This document shows positions 26,543-34,869 of a DNA stretch of 64,000 nt, piece by piece (positions within the stretch are counted from its first letter, which is position 1; each line of letters begins with the position of its first letter). Source of the DNA: Hydrogenedens sp964549105. GTDB taxonomy: Bacteria; Hydrogenedentota; Hydrogenedentia; Hydrogenedentales; Hydrogenedentaceae. The stretch spans positions 186,001 to 250,000 of the forward strand of contig CAZJTZ010000001.1 of the NCBI GenBank assembly GCA_964549105.1, read 5' to 3'. Under the pieces are notes generated by a model that made no database searches, had not been told where the DNA came from, and was given only the letters and a program-made list of their open reading frames with translations. A program made the translations under genes and the position numbers.

Positions 26543-27733
26543 TTATAGTAAATGTCCTAACTTTTCTTTTTTTGTCTTTAAGTATGTATGATTATAATCG
26601 TTTGGAGAGATAACGATGGGCACACGCTCTATGACTTTTAAACCATATCCTTCTAATCCCACTCTTTTACTTGGATTATTTGTAATTAGACGCATCTCTT
26701 TAACACCTAAATCAACTAAAATCTGGGCACCCAAGCCATATTCTCTGGGGTCCGGGTCAAAACCAAGATGTTTGTTTGCTTCGACAGTATCCAGTCCCTG
26801 GTCTTGTAAGGCGTAAGCCTTAATTTTATTTACCAGACCAATACCCCGTCCTTCCTGACGCATATAAACGATAACCCCACAACCTTCTCTTCCTATCATT
26901 TTCATTGCTTCATGCAATTGTGCACCACAATCACATCGAAGCGAGCCTAAAACATCACCCGTAAAGCATTCGGAATGAACGCGCACCAATACAGGTTTTC
27001 CAGAAGTAATATCTCCCTTTACCAGGGCAATATGTTGATAGGTATCAATCATACTTTCGTAGACAATAATACTGAAATCTCCATATTGAGTGGGAAGGCT
27101 TGCTTCTGCAACCCTTTTTATTAGTTTTTCGTGGGCACGGCGATAGCGAATAATTTGTTCGATGGAACAAATTTTCAAATTATGTTCTTGTGCAAACTTT
27201 TCAAGGTCAGGAAGTCGAGCCATTGTGCCATCGTCTTTCATTATTTCACAAATAACTGCGACAGGTGTCATGTTTGCCATTTTAAGCAGGTCAATAGAGC
27301 CTTCGGTTTGTCCTGCACGGACTAATACTCCACCTTCACGGGCACAAAGTGGAAATAGATGACCTGGCCGAACTAAATCTTTTGCCTGTGTGTTAGGATT
27401 GGCAACTAAACGGATGCTATGGGCACGGTCATAAGCACTGATACCTGTCGTTATTCCCTGAGCCGCATCAAAAGATAAGTGGAACGCTGTTGAGAAAGGG
27501 GAAGTATTATGGGTTGTCATAGGTGGCAATTCTAACTGTTTGAGACGCTCTTTTAACATGGGGACACAGATTAATCCTCTTCCATATCTTGCCATAAAGT
27601 TGATAATTTCCGGAGTTACCTTTTCTGCTGCCACGACAAGGTCGCCTTCATTTTCACGGTCTTCATCATCAATAAGTATTATCATTTTGCCATCTTGTAA
27701 ATCTTTAATAATATCTTCTAAAGGTGCTAACAT
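26543..27733 (-). CDS. ribBA: Bifunctional 3,4-dihydroxybutanone-4-phosphate synthase / GTP cyclohydrolase II
   Basis: A 396-residue fusion. Residues 1-200 are dihydroxybutanone phosphate synthase (IDDEDRENEGDLVVAAE acidic loop; RPGHLFPLCAREGGVL). Residues about 205-396 are GTP cyclohydrolase II, with VRVHSECFTGDVLGS, CDCGAQ (zinc Cys), RQEGRGIGL and TNNPSKRVGL. The two domains make both precursors of riboflavin, from ribulose 5-phosphate and GTP. It is third in the FMN-riboswitch operon. Confidence 0.95.
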   Translation of the reverse strand: MLAPLEDIIKDLQDGKMIILIDDEDRENEGDLVVAAEKVTPEIINFMARYGRGLICVPMLKERLKQLELPPMTTHNTSPFSTAFHLSFDAAQGITTGISAYDRAHSIRLVANPNTQAKDLVRPGHLFPLCAREGGVLVRAGQTEGSIDLLKMANMTPVAVICEIMKDDGTMARLPDLEKFAQEHNLKICSIEQIIRYRRAHEKLIKRVAEASLPTQYGDFSIIVYESMIDTYQHIALVKGDITSGKPVLVRVHSECFTGDVLGSLRCDCGAQLHEAMKMIGREGCGVIVYMRQEGRGIGLVNKIKAYALQDQGLDTVEANKHLGFDPDPREYGLGAQILVDLGVKEMRLITNNPSKRVGLEGYGLKVIERVPIVISPNDYNHTYLKTKKEKLGHLL

Positions 27734-27760
27734 TTTTTTATCCTTATCTTTGTTAAAAAA

Positions 27761-28393
27761 TCATTCCCAAAAGCCATGTTGTTGTAGGAAAGATTCTGAA
27801 ATTTGTGTTTGTGAGTTGTAAGGCTGTAATAATTTTTCAATATATTTTCCAAGTATATCCGCTTCAAGGTTAATTTTATTGCCCACTTTTAAGAACTGCA
27901 AGTTGGTATGGTTCTTAGTGGACGGAATAACTGCCACGGAAAAGACATCCTCTATACATTCAACTATTGTTAAACTTATTCCATCTACAGCAATAGAACC
28001 TTTCGGCACTATGTATTTAGTGGTTGCTTCAGGAACTTTAAAATACCACAATGCAAACTGTCCCTGTTCAACCACACGGTCAACAACTCCGACACCGTCT
28101 GTATGTCCTAAAACGATATGTCCCCCTAACCTACCATTTATAGACATAGCCCTTTCCAAATTCACCTTTTGACCAGCATGTATATTCGACAGGGTAGTTT
28201 TTAACCTTGTTTCAGGAGAAAGTTCGGCAGAAAAAGATATAGGAGTTTGTTCTATAACGGTCAGACATACTCCATTCACAGCGATACTTGCACCTAAAAC
28301 GAGGTCTGACAATATTTTTTGTGCCTGCACGGTTATTTTTTCGTTTGTATTTTGTTTTACAGTTCCTAATTCTTCAATGATACCTGTAAACAT
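27761..28393 (-). CDS. ribE: Riboflavin synthase alpha chain
   Basis: A 210-residue protein with two lumazine-binding repeats: MFTGIIEELGTV with GASIAVNGVCLTV in the first, and GHIVLGHTDGVG with GSIAVDGISLTIV in the second. It dismutates two dimethylribityllumazine molecules into riboflavin and the pyrimidine substrate. It starts 12 bases after the ribD stop and is followed by ribBA with a 27-base gap. Confidence 0.95.
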   Translation of the reverse strand: MFTGIIEELGTVKQNTNEKITVQAQKILSDLVLGASIAVNGVCLTVIEQTPISFSAELSPETRLKTTLSNIHAGQKVNLERAMSINGRLGGHIVLGHTDGVGVVDRVVEQGQFALWYFKVPEATTKYIVPKGSIAVDGISLTIVECIEDVFSVAVIPSTKNHTNLQFLKVGNKINLEADILGKYIEKLLQPYNSQTQISESFLQQHGFWE

Positions 28394-28405
28394 GTTTTTT
28401 GTTTC

Positions 28406-29506
28406 CTATTTTATTATGTATGATTCAATTAAAATGTCATGGTTCAACTTTTTAACGGACGATATTCTCAAATTTACAGATTCATTCACCTTTTGTGCTA
28501 TACCATCACCAGCCACAGGGGTTATGGCATGTTTTCCCCCAAAAATCATTGGACAGACAAAACAGTATACTTTATCTACAATTTGCTGGCTAAACGCAGA
28601 GGATAAAGTCTCTCCCCCACCTTCTATTAGAAGAGAAGAAATTTCTAATCTTCCTAATTCCGTCATTAAATCGTTTAATGGGACATATCCCTTTTCAATA
28701 GGGTCTAATTCTATTATCTTATCTGCAAAAGGATAATCTCGATGATAAGGTGTAACCACCCAGGTTGGAGCAGAACCTTTGTCTTTAAAAATATTTAATT
28801 CTTTGGATAGGGGCTCTTTTGTATCTAAAACGATACGAATTGGATTTTTGTAATTATCCTGGATATGACGAACTGTTAGGAGGGGATTATCTTTTGTCAC
28901 TGTCCTTCCACCAACTAAAATAGCATCTACTTCGGCTCTTAACTGATGAACTCTTTTTAACGAGTCTGATGCACTGATATATTTTGAATCTCCTGAAATT
29001 GTAGCAATTTTCCCATCTAAAGTCATAGCCCATTTGGCAATTACGAAGGGGGTTTTTGTCGTAATAAATTTTACAAAAATCTCATTCAAGTTATGGGCTT
29101 CCTCCTCCAAAACACCTACCTGAGACTCTATTCCAGCGGCTTTGAGTGCCTGTATCCCTTTCCCAGCCACAAGAGGATTGGGGTCTTCCATAGCGACAAC
29201 AACTCTTTGTGGGTGTGATTCAATAATTCTGGTTACACAAGGAGGTGTTTTCCCAAAATGGGCACATGGTTCGAGGGTAATATATATAGTAGAGTGGGCA
29301 ACATTTTCTTTTGCATTATTAAGAGCAATAATTTCAGCGTGGGGTTCACCTGCTTTTTGATGGTAACCTTCCCCAATAATCATGTCATTTTTGACAATTA
29401 CACAACCCACCATCGGATTAGGTGAGGTTTTACCTCTTCCCAATCGGGCAAGTTCTAATGCTTTTCGCATGTAATATATATCTTTGTTTGCTTCCTTACT
29501 CATCAT
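28406..29506 (-). CDS. ribD: Bifunctional diaminohydroxyphosphoribosylaminopyrimidine deaminase / reductase
   Basis: The N-terminal deaminase has PNPMVGCVIV, a zinc HAE motif (PHAEIIAL) and EPCAHFGKTPPC. The C-terminal reductase starts PFVIAKWAMTLDGKIA and contains ILVGGRTV and LIEGGGE. It performs the second and third steps from GTP to riboflavin. The frame is open to 29578, but the extra 24 residues would be coded by the riboswitch terminator hairpin, so the start is one of two adjacent ATGs at 29506 and 29503. No strong Shine-Dalgarno precedes them. It is the first gene of the FMN-controlled operon. Confidence 0.93.
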   Translation of the reverse strand: MMSKEANKDIYYMRKALELARLGRGKTSPNPMVGCVIVKNDMIIGEGYHQKAGEPHAEIIALNNAKENVAHSTIYITLEPCAHFGKTPPCVTRIIESHPQRVVVAMEDPNPLVAGKGIQALKAAGIESQVGVLEEEAHNLNEIFVKFITTKTPFVIAKWAMTLDGKIATISGDSKYISASDSLKRVHQLRAEVDAILVGGRTVTKDNPLLTVRHIQDNYKNPIRIVLDTKEPLSKELNIFKDKGSAPTWVVTPYHRDYPFADKIIELDPIEKGYVPLNDLMTELGRLEISSLLIEGGGETLSSAFSQQIVDKVYCFVCPMIFGGKHAITPVAGDGIAQKVNESVNLRISSVKKLNHDILIESYIIK

Positions 29507-29530
29507 AACTACTTGAAACGGATATAAATT

Positions 29531-29564
29531 AAAAAGCCCTGATAGGTTTCCTATCAGGGCTTTT
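29531..29564 (-). terminator. Intrinsic terminator of the FMN riboswitch
   Basis: On the minus strand AAAAGCCCTGATAGG pairs perfectly with CCTATCAGGGCTTTT across a 3-base loop, followed by TTTTTAATTT. It lies between the aptamer and the ribD start, so it is the expression platform: FMN binding is expected to favour termination. Confidence 0.85.
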
Positions 29565-29625
29565 GGAAAAAGCCGCAAATGGCCGCTGCAAAGAATCCCA
29601 TTGCGACTCAGTAATATTCATTTTC

Positions 29626-29745
29626 CTACCAACGCTTCTTCCGTCCGGACTGTAACTGTCGGCTTCGGAGTCTCACCGAATCAGCATATTGCTCGCGGGC
29701 TTTTACCGCCGGTCGGGAATTTCACCCTGCCCTGAAGGTTGATAT
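29626..29745 (-). promoter_or_regulatory. FMN riboswitch (RFN element)
   Basis: Reading the minus strand, the conserved RFN blocks appear in order: CTTCAGGGCAGGGTG, AAATTCCCGACCGGCGGT, AGCCCGCGAGC, TGATTCGGTGAGACTCCG, AAGCCGACAGT and ACAGTCCGGACGGAAGAAG, closed by a short CAAC/GTTG P1 pairing. It senses FMN and controls the downstream ribD-ribE-ribBA-DUF2007-ribH-nusB run through the terminator at 29531-29564. Confidence 0.95.
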
Positions 29746-29760
29746 TCATTTTATTGTTTT

Positions 29761-29790
29761 ATTTTAACACAGAATAGGCAAAAAGGTCAA
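29761..29790 (-). promoter_or_regulatory. Promoter of the riboflavin operon
   Basis: On the minus strand TTGACC and TAAAAT, each one mismatch from consensus, are 18 bases apart and lie directly upstream of the RFN element. The expected start is near 29754. The stretch 29791-29962 upstream is AT-rich with no feature that I recognise. Confidence 0.65.
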
Positions 29791-29962
29791 GTGTATTTTA
29801 TCTTTTTGAATCTGGAGTAAAACACAAAAAGGTGTATACAATCAATAATAATCACAAACAACTATATACAACTAATTGTAAATATATAAATACCATTAAA
29901 AACATATAAATTCACAATTGAATACAAAAACATATATAATTTGGTGCTATTAAATGATTTTT

Positions 29963-29992
29963 TTGAATTTATATTTAATTTTCCTTTATAAT
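29963..29992 (+). promoter_or_regulatory. Promoter of tRNA-Leu
   Basis: TTGAAT and a perfect TATAAT, 18 bases apart, with the -10 ending 15 bases before the tRNA. The tRNA-Asp in this window has the same arrangement. Confidence 0.6.
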
Positions 29993-30007
29993 TAGATAAT
30001 AAGAGAT

Positions 30008-30094
30008 GCCGGGGTGGCGAAATCGGCAGACGCATCGGACTCAAAATCCGACGAGGCTTAACCCCTCGTGAGGGTTCGACTCCCTCTCCCGGCA
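30008..30094 (+). tRNA. tRNA-Leu (CAA)
   Basis: An 87-base class II tRNA. The acceptor stem GCCGGGG pairs with TCCCGGC followed by discriminator A. The anticodon stem TCGGA/TCCGA encloses CTCAAAA, so the anticodon is CAA (reads UUG). A long variable arm (CGAGG...CCTCG) and GGTTCGACTCC T-arm are present. CCA is not encoded. Confidence 0.95.
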
Positions 30095-30148
30095 CTTGTT
30101 TATTTTAAAGGGGAAATATGTCATATAAGAAGATGAGAAGTGTGTGCT

Positions 30149-31123
30149 TTATTTTATCTCTTCTATCAGATTTTGCCAATTCTGCTTTTTACTGAGTAAA
30201 CCTTCAATAATTAAATCCGTTGATTCTTCTTCTGTTAAGCCATGAGCCATCAAGGTCACTAACTGTTTTATATCTACACTTCCAATGGCTGCTTCATGGG
30301 TAACATGTGCGGTAGGGTGTTTTACAAGGACAATTGGAATGGCTTTTGCCTGGGAATTTCCGACGACAATCTCTTTGCAATCTACATGACCGCGAGAATA
30401 TGGACCCTCTGCAATCAATGTATTTTCCACGATTGCTTCTGCGTTCTGTTTCAAGGCTATATGTGAAGTAATCACCCCTGCTGAATATTCACCTAATAAG
30501 TGTGCTTCTTCGTGTAATTGTATCCGGTCGTTCTTTGTGCCTGAAATTCGTGCATTCATTTCGGTTTTACTTCTTGCTTCGGCATTCACCTCGTATTGGA
30601 AGTTGATATTTCCTGCTGAACCTTTGATTAGTTCAAACTCTGTGGAAAATTCCGCTCCTTCACCAACATAAATTTTTGCATGAGGTATTACATTTACCCC
30701 TCCATCTGGACCGTGGACATGCCTTTCAAAATAGGCATAGCGGGCATTTGCGTCTATCTTTATGTCCGCTTCCATAATGTGTTGGACTTGTTTTGCATTA
30801 GGGAAGGTGCAATGTGCAAGAATCATGGAATTTGAATCTTCTTGTGCTTGGATATGTAATTTAATTAATTGCAGTCCGTTCTCTGGCAACACCCCAAAAC
30901 ATATATGAATAGGTTTCTCAATTTTTGCTCCCTTTTCTATTATAATTTGTGCCTCAACTCCATCGCTTAATTCATCTGCTTCTACTTTTAATCCTGGAAC
31001 AAGGTGCAAGCCTACCACTTTATTCTGGTGAATCTGTATTTTTGCCACATTATCTATGAATAAATGCTCTAAATTAATTCCTAACGATTTCAACATCTCC
31101 ATAGCCAAATTAGTTTCTGTCAT
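30149..31123 (-). CDS. SufB/SufD-family Fe-S scaffold protein
   Basis: A 324-residue protein of the SufBD core family, shorter than classical SufB (about 480) or SufD (about 420), and close to the compact archaeal-type forms. It has the parallel beta-helix style with IQLHEEAHLLGEYSAGVI, RGHVDCKEIVVG, ending in VLVKHPTAHVTHEAAIGSVD and a LMAHGLTEEESTDLIIEGLL tail, the family's conserved C-terminal element. The Cys in HVDCKE and the His in VTHEAAIG are candidate cluster ligands. It starts 25 bases after sufC on the same transcript. No SufS, SufU, SufE or second SufBD gene is nearby, so this may be a two-component SmsCB-type system; that reading is an inference. Confidence 0.85.
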   Translation of the reverse strand: MTETNLAMEMLKSLGINLEHLFIDNVAKIQIHQNKVVGLHLVPGLKVEADELSDGVEAQIIIEKGAKIEKPIHICFGVLPENGLQLIKLHIQAQEDSNSMILAHCTFPNAKQVQHIMEADIKIDANARYAYFERHVHGPDGGVNVIPHAKIYVGEGAEFSTEFELIKGSAGNINFQYEVNAEARSKTEMNARISGTKNDRIQLHEEAHLLGEYSAGVITSHIALKQNAEAIVENTLIAEGPYSRGHVDCKEIVVGNSQAKAIPIVLVKHPTAHVTHEAAIGSVDIKQLVTLMAHGLTEEESTDLIIEGLLSKKQNWQNLIEEIK

Positions 31124-31148
31124 CTGGGTGTTCCTTTAATTCTTTATT

Positions 31149-31901
31149 TTAATTCTGTAGAGTTGGTTCATTTGATATATCTACTACTTTTCCATGAGTA
31201 CACGGGATACATTTATTCTGGAAGTATGACGCTATCCTTTCTACATTTCCTTTGTCTAATACTTTGCCACAGCACATAAGAAAGGCATGGTCAGCCTGAT
31301 TAAGCACAGCCAGACTATGTGTAATTACGACGATGGTAATACCTTCCTTCTTTAAATTTTTTAATAGTGAAAAGATTTTTTCTAAGGCATCAATATCAAC
31401 CCCGGAATCTGGCTCATCTAACAAGATTAGTTTTGGCTCCATTGCAATAATAGAAGCCAACTCTATTCGTTTTCTTTCTCCACCACTTAAAGTTTTATCT
31501 ACGGCTCTATTTAAATATTTATCGGGTTCCAGTCCTACCATTTCGAGGACTTCTTCTGCCCGTTTATGAGATTTGTTTGTAGCCCCTGCTAAAATAAATT
31601 TTTCTACCAGGAGTCCTTCAAAACGGGCTGGTTCCTGCCATGCTAATGTTAGACCTCGTCTGGCTCTTTCGTTTATCGGCATATTTGTTATATTTTCGCC
31701 CAGAAATAAAATTTTTCCCTGTTCTGGTTTATATCCCGGCAAGCCCATAATGGTAGAAACTAATGTAGATTTTCCTGCACCATTGGGTCCAATAATAGCA
31801 TGGATATGTCCTTCCCAGATATTTATGTCAATACCTTTCAAAAGTGTTTTGTTTTGTATTGTCAGGTAAAGGTTGTCAATTGTAAGAATAGTTTTACTCA
31901 T
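31149..31901 (-). CDS. sufC: SufC-type Fe-S assembly ATPase
   Basis: A 250-residue ABC ATPase. It has Walker A GPNGAGKST, the ABC signature LSGGERKRIELA, Walker B LILLDEP with SGVDIDAL, and the switch His in ITHS. There are no membrane segments, as expected for SufC, which drives conformational change in the SufBD scaffold. The C-terminus has additional cysteines (M-C-C-G and C-I-P-C near the end) that could bind metal. It is followed by the single SufBD gene. The upstream 294 bases are shared with the divergent pal gene. Confidence 0.92.
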   Translation of the reverse strand: MSKTILTIDNLYLTIQNKTLLKGIDINIWEGHIHAIIGPNGAGKSTLVSTIMGLPGYKPEQGKILFLGENITNMPINERARRGLTLAWQEPARFEGLLVEKFILAGATNKSHKRAEEVLEMVGLEPDKYLNRAVDKTLSGGERKRIELASIIAMEPKLILLDEPDSGVDIDALEKIFSLLKNLKKEGITIVVITHSLAVLNQADHAFLMCCGKVLDKGNVERIASYFQNKCIPCTHGKVVDISNEPTLQN

Positions 31902-32067
31902 ATTTTTTATATCCCCAAATATTTTTAGTTTACAATTTTTTTGCTAAGACAGGGTTATAGAGTTATATTATAGGAATACTTTTATCCAATATAAAAATCT
32001 TTTAATTTATGGAACTTTTTCAGTGAGTTTGTCATTATAAATTACGAGAGTATAAAAACTTTCAAAT

Positions 32068-32097
32068 TTGTATTTTTAGAATTATTTCATATATAAT
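32068..32097 (+). promoter_or_regulatory. Candidate promoter of pal-cpoB
   Basis: TTGTAT (3 of 6) and a perfect TATAAT (32092-32097), 18 bases apart, about 100 bases upstream of pal. The rest of the 31902-32195 gap is AT-rich with no other clear element. Confidence 0.4.
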
Positions 32098-32195
32098 AAT
32101 AACACCTTCCTTGATAAAAAAATTGCATTATCAGGAGAGTGCTATTAATATAAAAAATACAAAAAAACAAACCTAATAAAAGGAGGTTCTTTAAA

Positions 32196-32723
32196 ATGAG
32201 TAAGAAGAGTTTTCGTTTTACACTTTTAACAATTGTTCTGATTTCTCTGGTTGCTTTGGGCATGGGTTGTAAGCATAAGAAAAGTGCACCCATTGAAACA
32301 GGAATGGAAACACCCGCGACAGAAAAAACAGGTGGAGAAGGACAACCCAACTTAGATTTAGAGAAGTTGTTATTCACACCCGGAAGTCAATATGGATTGG
32401 AGACTATCTACTTTGACTTTGATAGTTCTTCTTTACGCCCGGATGCGATAGCCACGCTTCAGAAAAATGCAGAAAAAATTAAGCAGGTTCCGGGTGTCAT
32501 AATTCAGTTAGCAGGTCATTGTGATGAACGCGGAACCCAAGAGTATAACCTGGCTTTAGGGGAAAGAAGAGCCCTTGCAGTTCGCGATTATTTAATTAAG
32601 TTGGGTATCCCTGGAGAAAGATTGGTTACTATCAGTTATGGTGAAGAATTTCCAGCAGACCCGGGACATAATGAAGCCGCATGGGCAAAAAATCGTCGCG
32701 TAGAGTTTAATCGTGCCCAGTAG
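32196..32723 (+). CDS. pal: Peptidoglycan-associated lipoprotein Pal
   Basis: A 175-residue lipoprotein. The signal ends L-G-M-G-C25. The C-terminal 110 residues are an OmpA-like peptidoglycan-binding domain: TIYFDFDSSSLRPDA, LAGHCDERGTQEYNLALGERRA and a final AKNRRVEF, with the Asp and Arg that bind diaminopimelate. Pal links outer membrane and cell wall as part of Tol-Pal. A strong Shine-Dalgarno AAAGGAGG precedes the ATG. The next gene is the Tol-Pal protein CpoB; tolQRAB are not in the window. Confidence 0.95.
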   Translation: MSKKSFRFTLLTIVLISLVALGMGCKHKKSAPIETGMETPATEKTGGEGQPNLDLEKLLFTPGSQYGLETIYFDFDSSSLRPDAIATLQKNAEKIKQVPGVIIQLAGHCDERGTQEYNLALGERRALAVRDYLIKLGIPGERLVTISYGEEFPADPGHNEAAWAKNRRVEFNRAQ

Positions 32724-32776
32724 AAGTTCTATAATTTATTGATATGTTTAGTTGACATGAAATTAGGAGATTAGAT

Positions 32777-33736
32777 ATGAAAATTGTATGGCGGTGTGTA
32801 TCTTTTGGGCTTGTTATTTTATATGTATGTTTATCTACTTCATGTGGTACAACAGGTGGAAAACAAGTAGAGACAGTTATCTATGATATGCACCGCCGTG
32901 TTACGAAGTTGGACAAAGGGTTCGACGGAATGAATACTACTTTCGCTGACCTTTCTGTAAAACTTGAAAACAACGAACAAACGATGAAGAGTTTGCAGTC
33001 TGTCATCGAAGAGAACCAGGTTAAAATTAATCAACTTGGGAAAGATTTAAGCGAATTAAAAACAACATTATATCGTCATTTGAATTTATCTGTTGGTGGA
33101 ACGGCTTCCACTCCTTCAGCGATAGGTAGCCCTTCGAGAGAAGTTACGGGTAATGTTGAGATATTGCCTCCGAGTTCAGCGCAGGCACCTTCGATACAAA
33201 CAGCGCCCGCACCTCAGAGTGTAACTCCACCCCAACCCGTTCAGACTACTGTCCCTCCACAAACAGTAATTTCTACCCCTCCTCCACCTAAAACCACAGT
33301 ACCACCTCAACCTCTGGCAGAGGCTCCTACCGAGCAGATAACTGCAACTCAAGAGCCGAAAGATGACTATATGGAGGCACAGAGGTTATTTGCCAATGAG
33401 AAATATGAGGAGGCTCTTGCCCGATTTGACAGACACATTAAAAACTTTCCGACACAGGAAACAACGCCTAATGCTCAATTCTGGAAGGCAAAATGTTTGT
33501 TCAATTTAAATAAATACCAAGAAGCCATTCAAGAATTTGAAACATTAAGGAATAACTATCCCAATCATGCAAAAATACCTATAGCCTTACAAAATGAGGC
33601 TGTAGCCTATTCGAGATTGGGACAAAATGATAAAGCCGTTCAATTATTAAAAGAAGTAATTGAAAAATATCCTTTGTCTCCTGCTGCTGACCAGGCAAGG
33701 TCGGACCTGGACAAATTACAAAAATCTCCTCAATAA
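32777..33736 (+). CDS. Tol-Pal system protein CpoB/YbgF-like
   Basis: A 319-residue protein with a lipoprotein-type signal ending L-S-T-S-C. A short coiled coil follows (about 35-90, with VKINQLGKDLSELKTTL), then a Pro/Thr/Gln-rich linker (95-190). The C-terminus (about 195-315) has TPR repeats (DYMEAQRLFANEKYEEALARF, NAQFWKAKCLFNLNKYQEAIQEF). Coiled coil, linker and TPR order is that of CpoB, which coordinates peptidoglycan synthesis with outer-membrane constriction. It follows pal by 53 bases. Confidence 0.88.
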   Translation: MKIVWRCVSFGLVILYVCLSTSCGTTGGKQVETVIYDMHRRVTKLDKGFDGMNTTFADLSVKLENNEQTMKSLQSVIEENQVKINQLGKDLSELKTTLYRHLNLSVGGTASTPSAIGSPSREVTGNVEILPPSSAQAPSIQTAPAPQSVTPPQPVQTTVPPQTVISTPPPPKTTVPPQPLAEAPTEQITATQEPKDDYMEAQRLFANEKYEEALARFDRHIKNFPTQETTPNAQFWKAKCLFNLNKYQEAIQEFETLRNNYPNHAKIPIALQNEAVAYSRLGQNDKAVQLLKEVIEKYPLSPAADQARSDLDKLQKSPQ

Positions 33737-33775
33737 ACGAGACCTCAGTTTTATCTATAAAATTGCTAATACAGC

Positions 33776-33811
33776 ACGCGCAGGTAAATGAAAAATATCT
33801 GCGCGTTTCTT
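33776..33811 (+). terminator. Intrinsic terminator after pal-cpoB
   Basis: ACGCGCAG pairs with CTGCGCGT across a 15-base loop and is followed by TTCTTAT. The 8-bp stem is GC-rich against an AT-rich background. Confidence 0.6.
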
Positions 33812-33841
33812 ATATAAAGAAAATCAAAAAGAGAGAAAGGA

Positions 33842-34864
33842 TTGAATATGAGGTATTACATGGGTATTGACGCTGGGGGCACAAAGACTTTTGTGCTTAT
33901 TGCGGATGAAACAGGAAAGGTTCTCGGTTTTGGGAGGGCAGGAGCCGGAAACTATGAGGTTTATGGGATAGAACCTGCGAAGCAAGAAATACAAAAGGCT
34001 GTTTCCACTGCGTTAGAAGAGGCAAGGTTAAATCTTTCAGATATAAATGGAATTGGGATGGGGATTGCAGGTGCAGATATTCCTGATGATTATGTAATGT
34101 TAGAAGAAGAAATTTTTACGCCTATGCTTGGCAATATTCCTCGCTGTTTTCGTAATGATTCCATGGCTGGACTACGCGGAGGCACTCAGAAACCTTACGG
34201 GATTGTGATTGCTTGTGGAACGGGGTGTGTTTGTGCTGGTAAAAACAAAGAAGGGAAAGAAGCACGAGTTGGGGGACTGGGTGAAGAGTTTGGGGATATG
34301 GTTAGTGGTTCAAGTATAGGACAGGAGGGTTTACGGTCTGTATGGAGATATAGAGATAAAATTATTGGACACACAAAATTGGTGGACAAATTTTTAGAAA
34401 AGTCAGGTTGCAAGGATGTGGATGAATTGTTTTATAGGATGTATAAACACAATATTACCTACTCTGATTTAGAGCCTATGGCAAAGTTGGTTTTTGATGC
34501 TGCTTATGAGGGTGATGATATAGCCTCGGATATTTTAGAATGGGGTGGGAGATATTTGGGGAAGATGGTAAATGCGTGTGCACGCATATTGGATATGTCT
34601 CGTGATTCGTTTGAAGTGGTTATGGCGGGCAGTGTTTTTAAGGGAATGAGCCCTGTGTTAAAAGATGCGATGTTGTCAGTTATACATAGAGAATGCCCTC
34701 TGGCTATAACGGTTATGCCTATTTATGAACCTGTAGTTGGAGCATTACTGTTAGGGATGGAATTGGATTTCCCTATTACAGAAAACATTTACCAACAATT
34801 AGATATAGCACTTGAAAATCTTCAGCAAAGGCATAAAGTAATTTTAAAATTATCAAGGAAATAA
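33842..34864 (+). CDS. BadF/BadG/BcrA/BcrD-type ATPase, probable N-acetylglucosamine kinase-like sugar kinase
   Basis: A 340-residue ASKHA-fold protein. The phosphate-1 loop is YMGIDAGGTKTFVLIAD, a phosphate-2-like IVIACGTGCVCAG follows, then GGLGEEFGDMVSGSSIG, typical of the BadF family and of N-acetylglucosamine kinases, and a C-terminal EVVMAGSVFKGMSPVL adenosine loop. No Cys-rich Fe-S ligand pair of the benzoyl-CoA reductase activators is seen, so a sugar kinase is more likely. It is upstream of a DUF1573 gene by 5 bases and they probably form one transcript reaching the UDP-sugar enzyme. Confidence 0.8.
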   Translation: MNMRYYMGIDAGGTKTFVLIADETGKVLGFGRAGAGNYEVYGIEPAKQEIQKAVSTALEEARLNLSDINGIGMGIAGADIPDDYVMLEEEIFTPMLGNIPRCFRNDSMAGLRGGTQKPYGIVIACGTGCVCAGKNKEGKEARVGGLGEEFGDMVSGSSIGQEGLRSVWRYRDKIIGHTKLVDKFLEKSGCKDVDELFYRMYKHNITYSDLEPMAKLVFDAAYEGDDIASDILEWGGRYLGKMVNACARILDMSRDSFEVVMAGSVFKGMSPVLKDAMLSVIHRECPLAITVMPIYEPVVGALLLGMELDFPITENIYQQLDIALENLQQRHKVILKLSRK

Positions 34865-34869
34865 ATATT

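Noticed and set aside
29507..29578. N-terminal extension of RibD
   Set aside because: These codons are the riboswitch terminator hairpin; the family starts at the MSKEAN region.
29862..30095. A 77-residue antisense reading frame over tRNA-Leu
   Set aside because: It is coded by the complement of the tRNA and its promoter, with no homology or Shine-Dalgarno.
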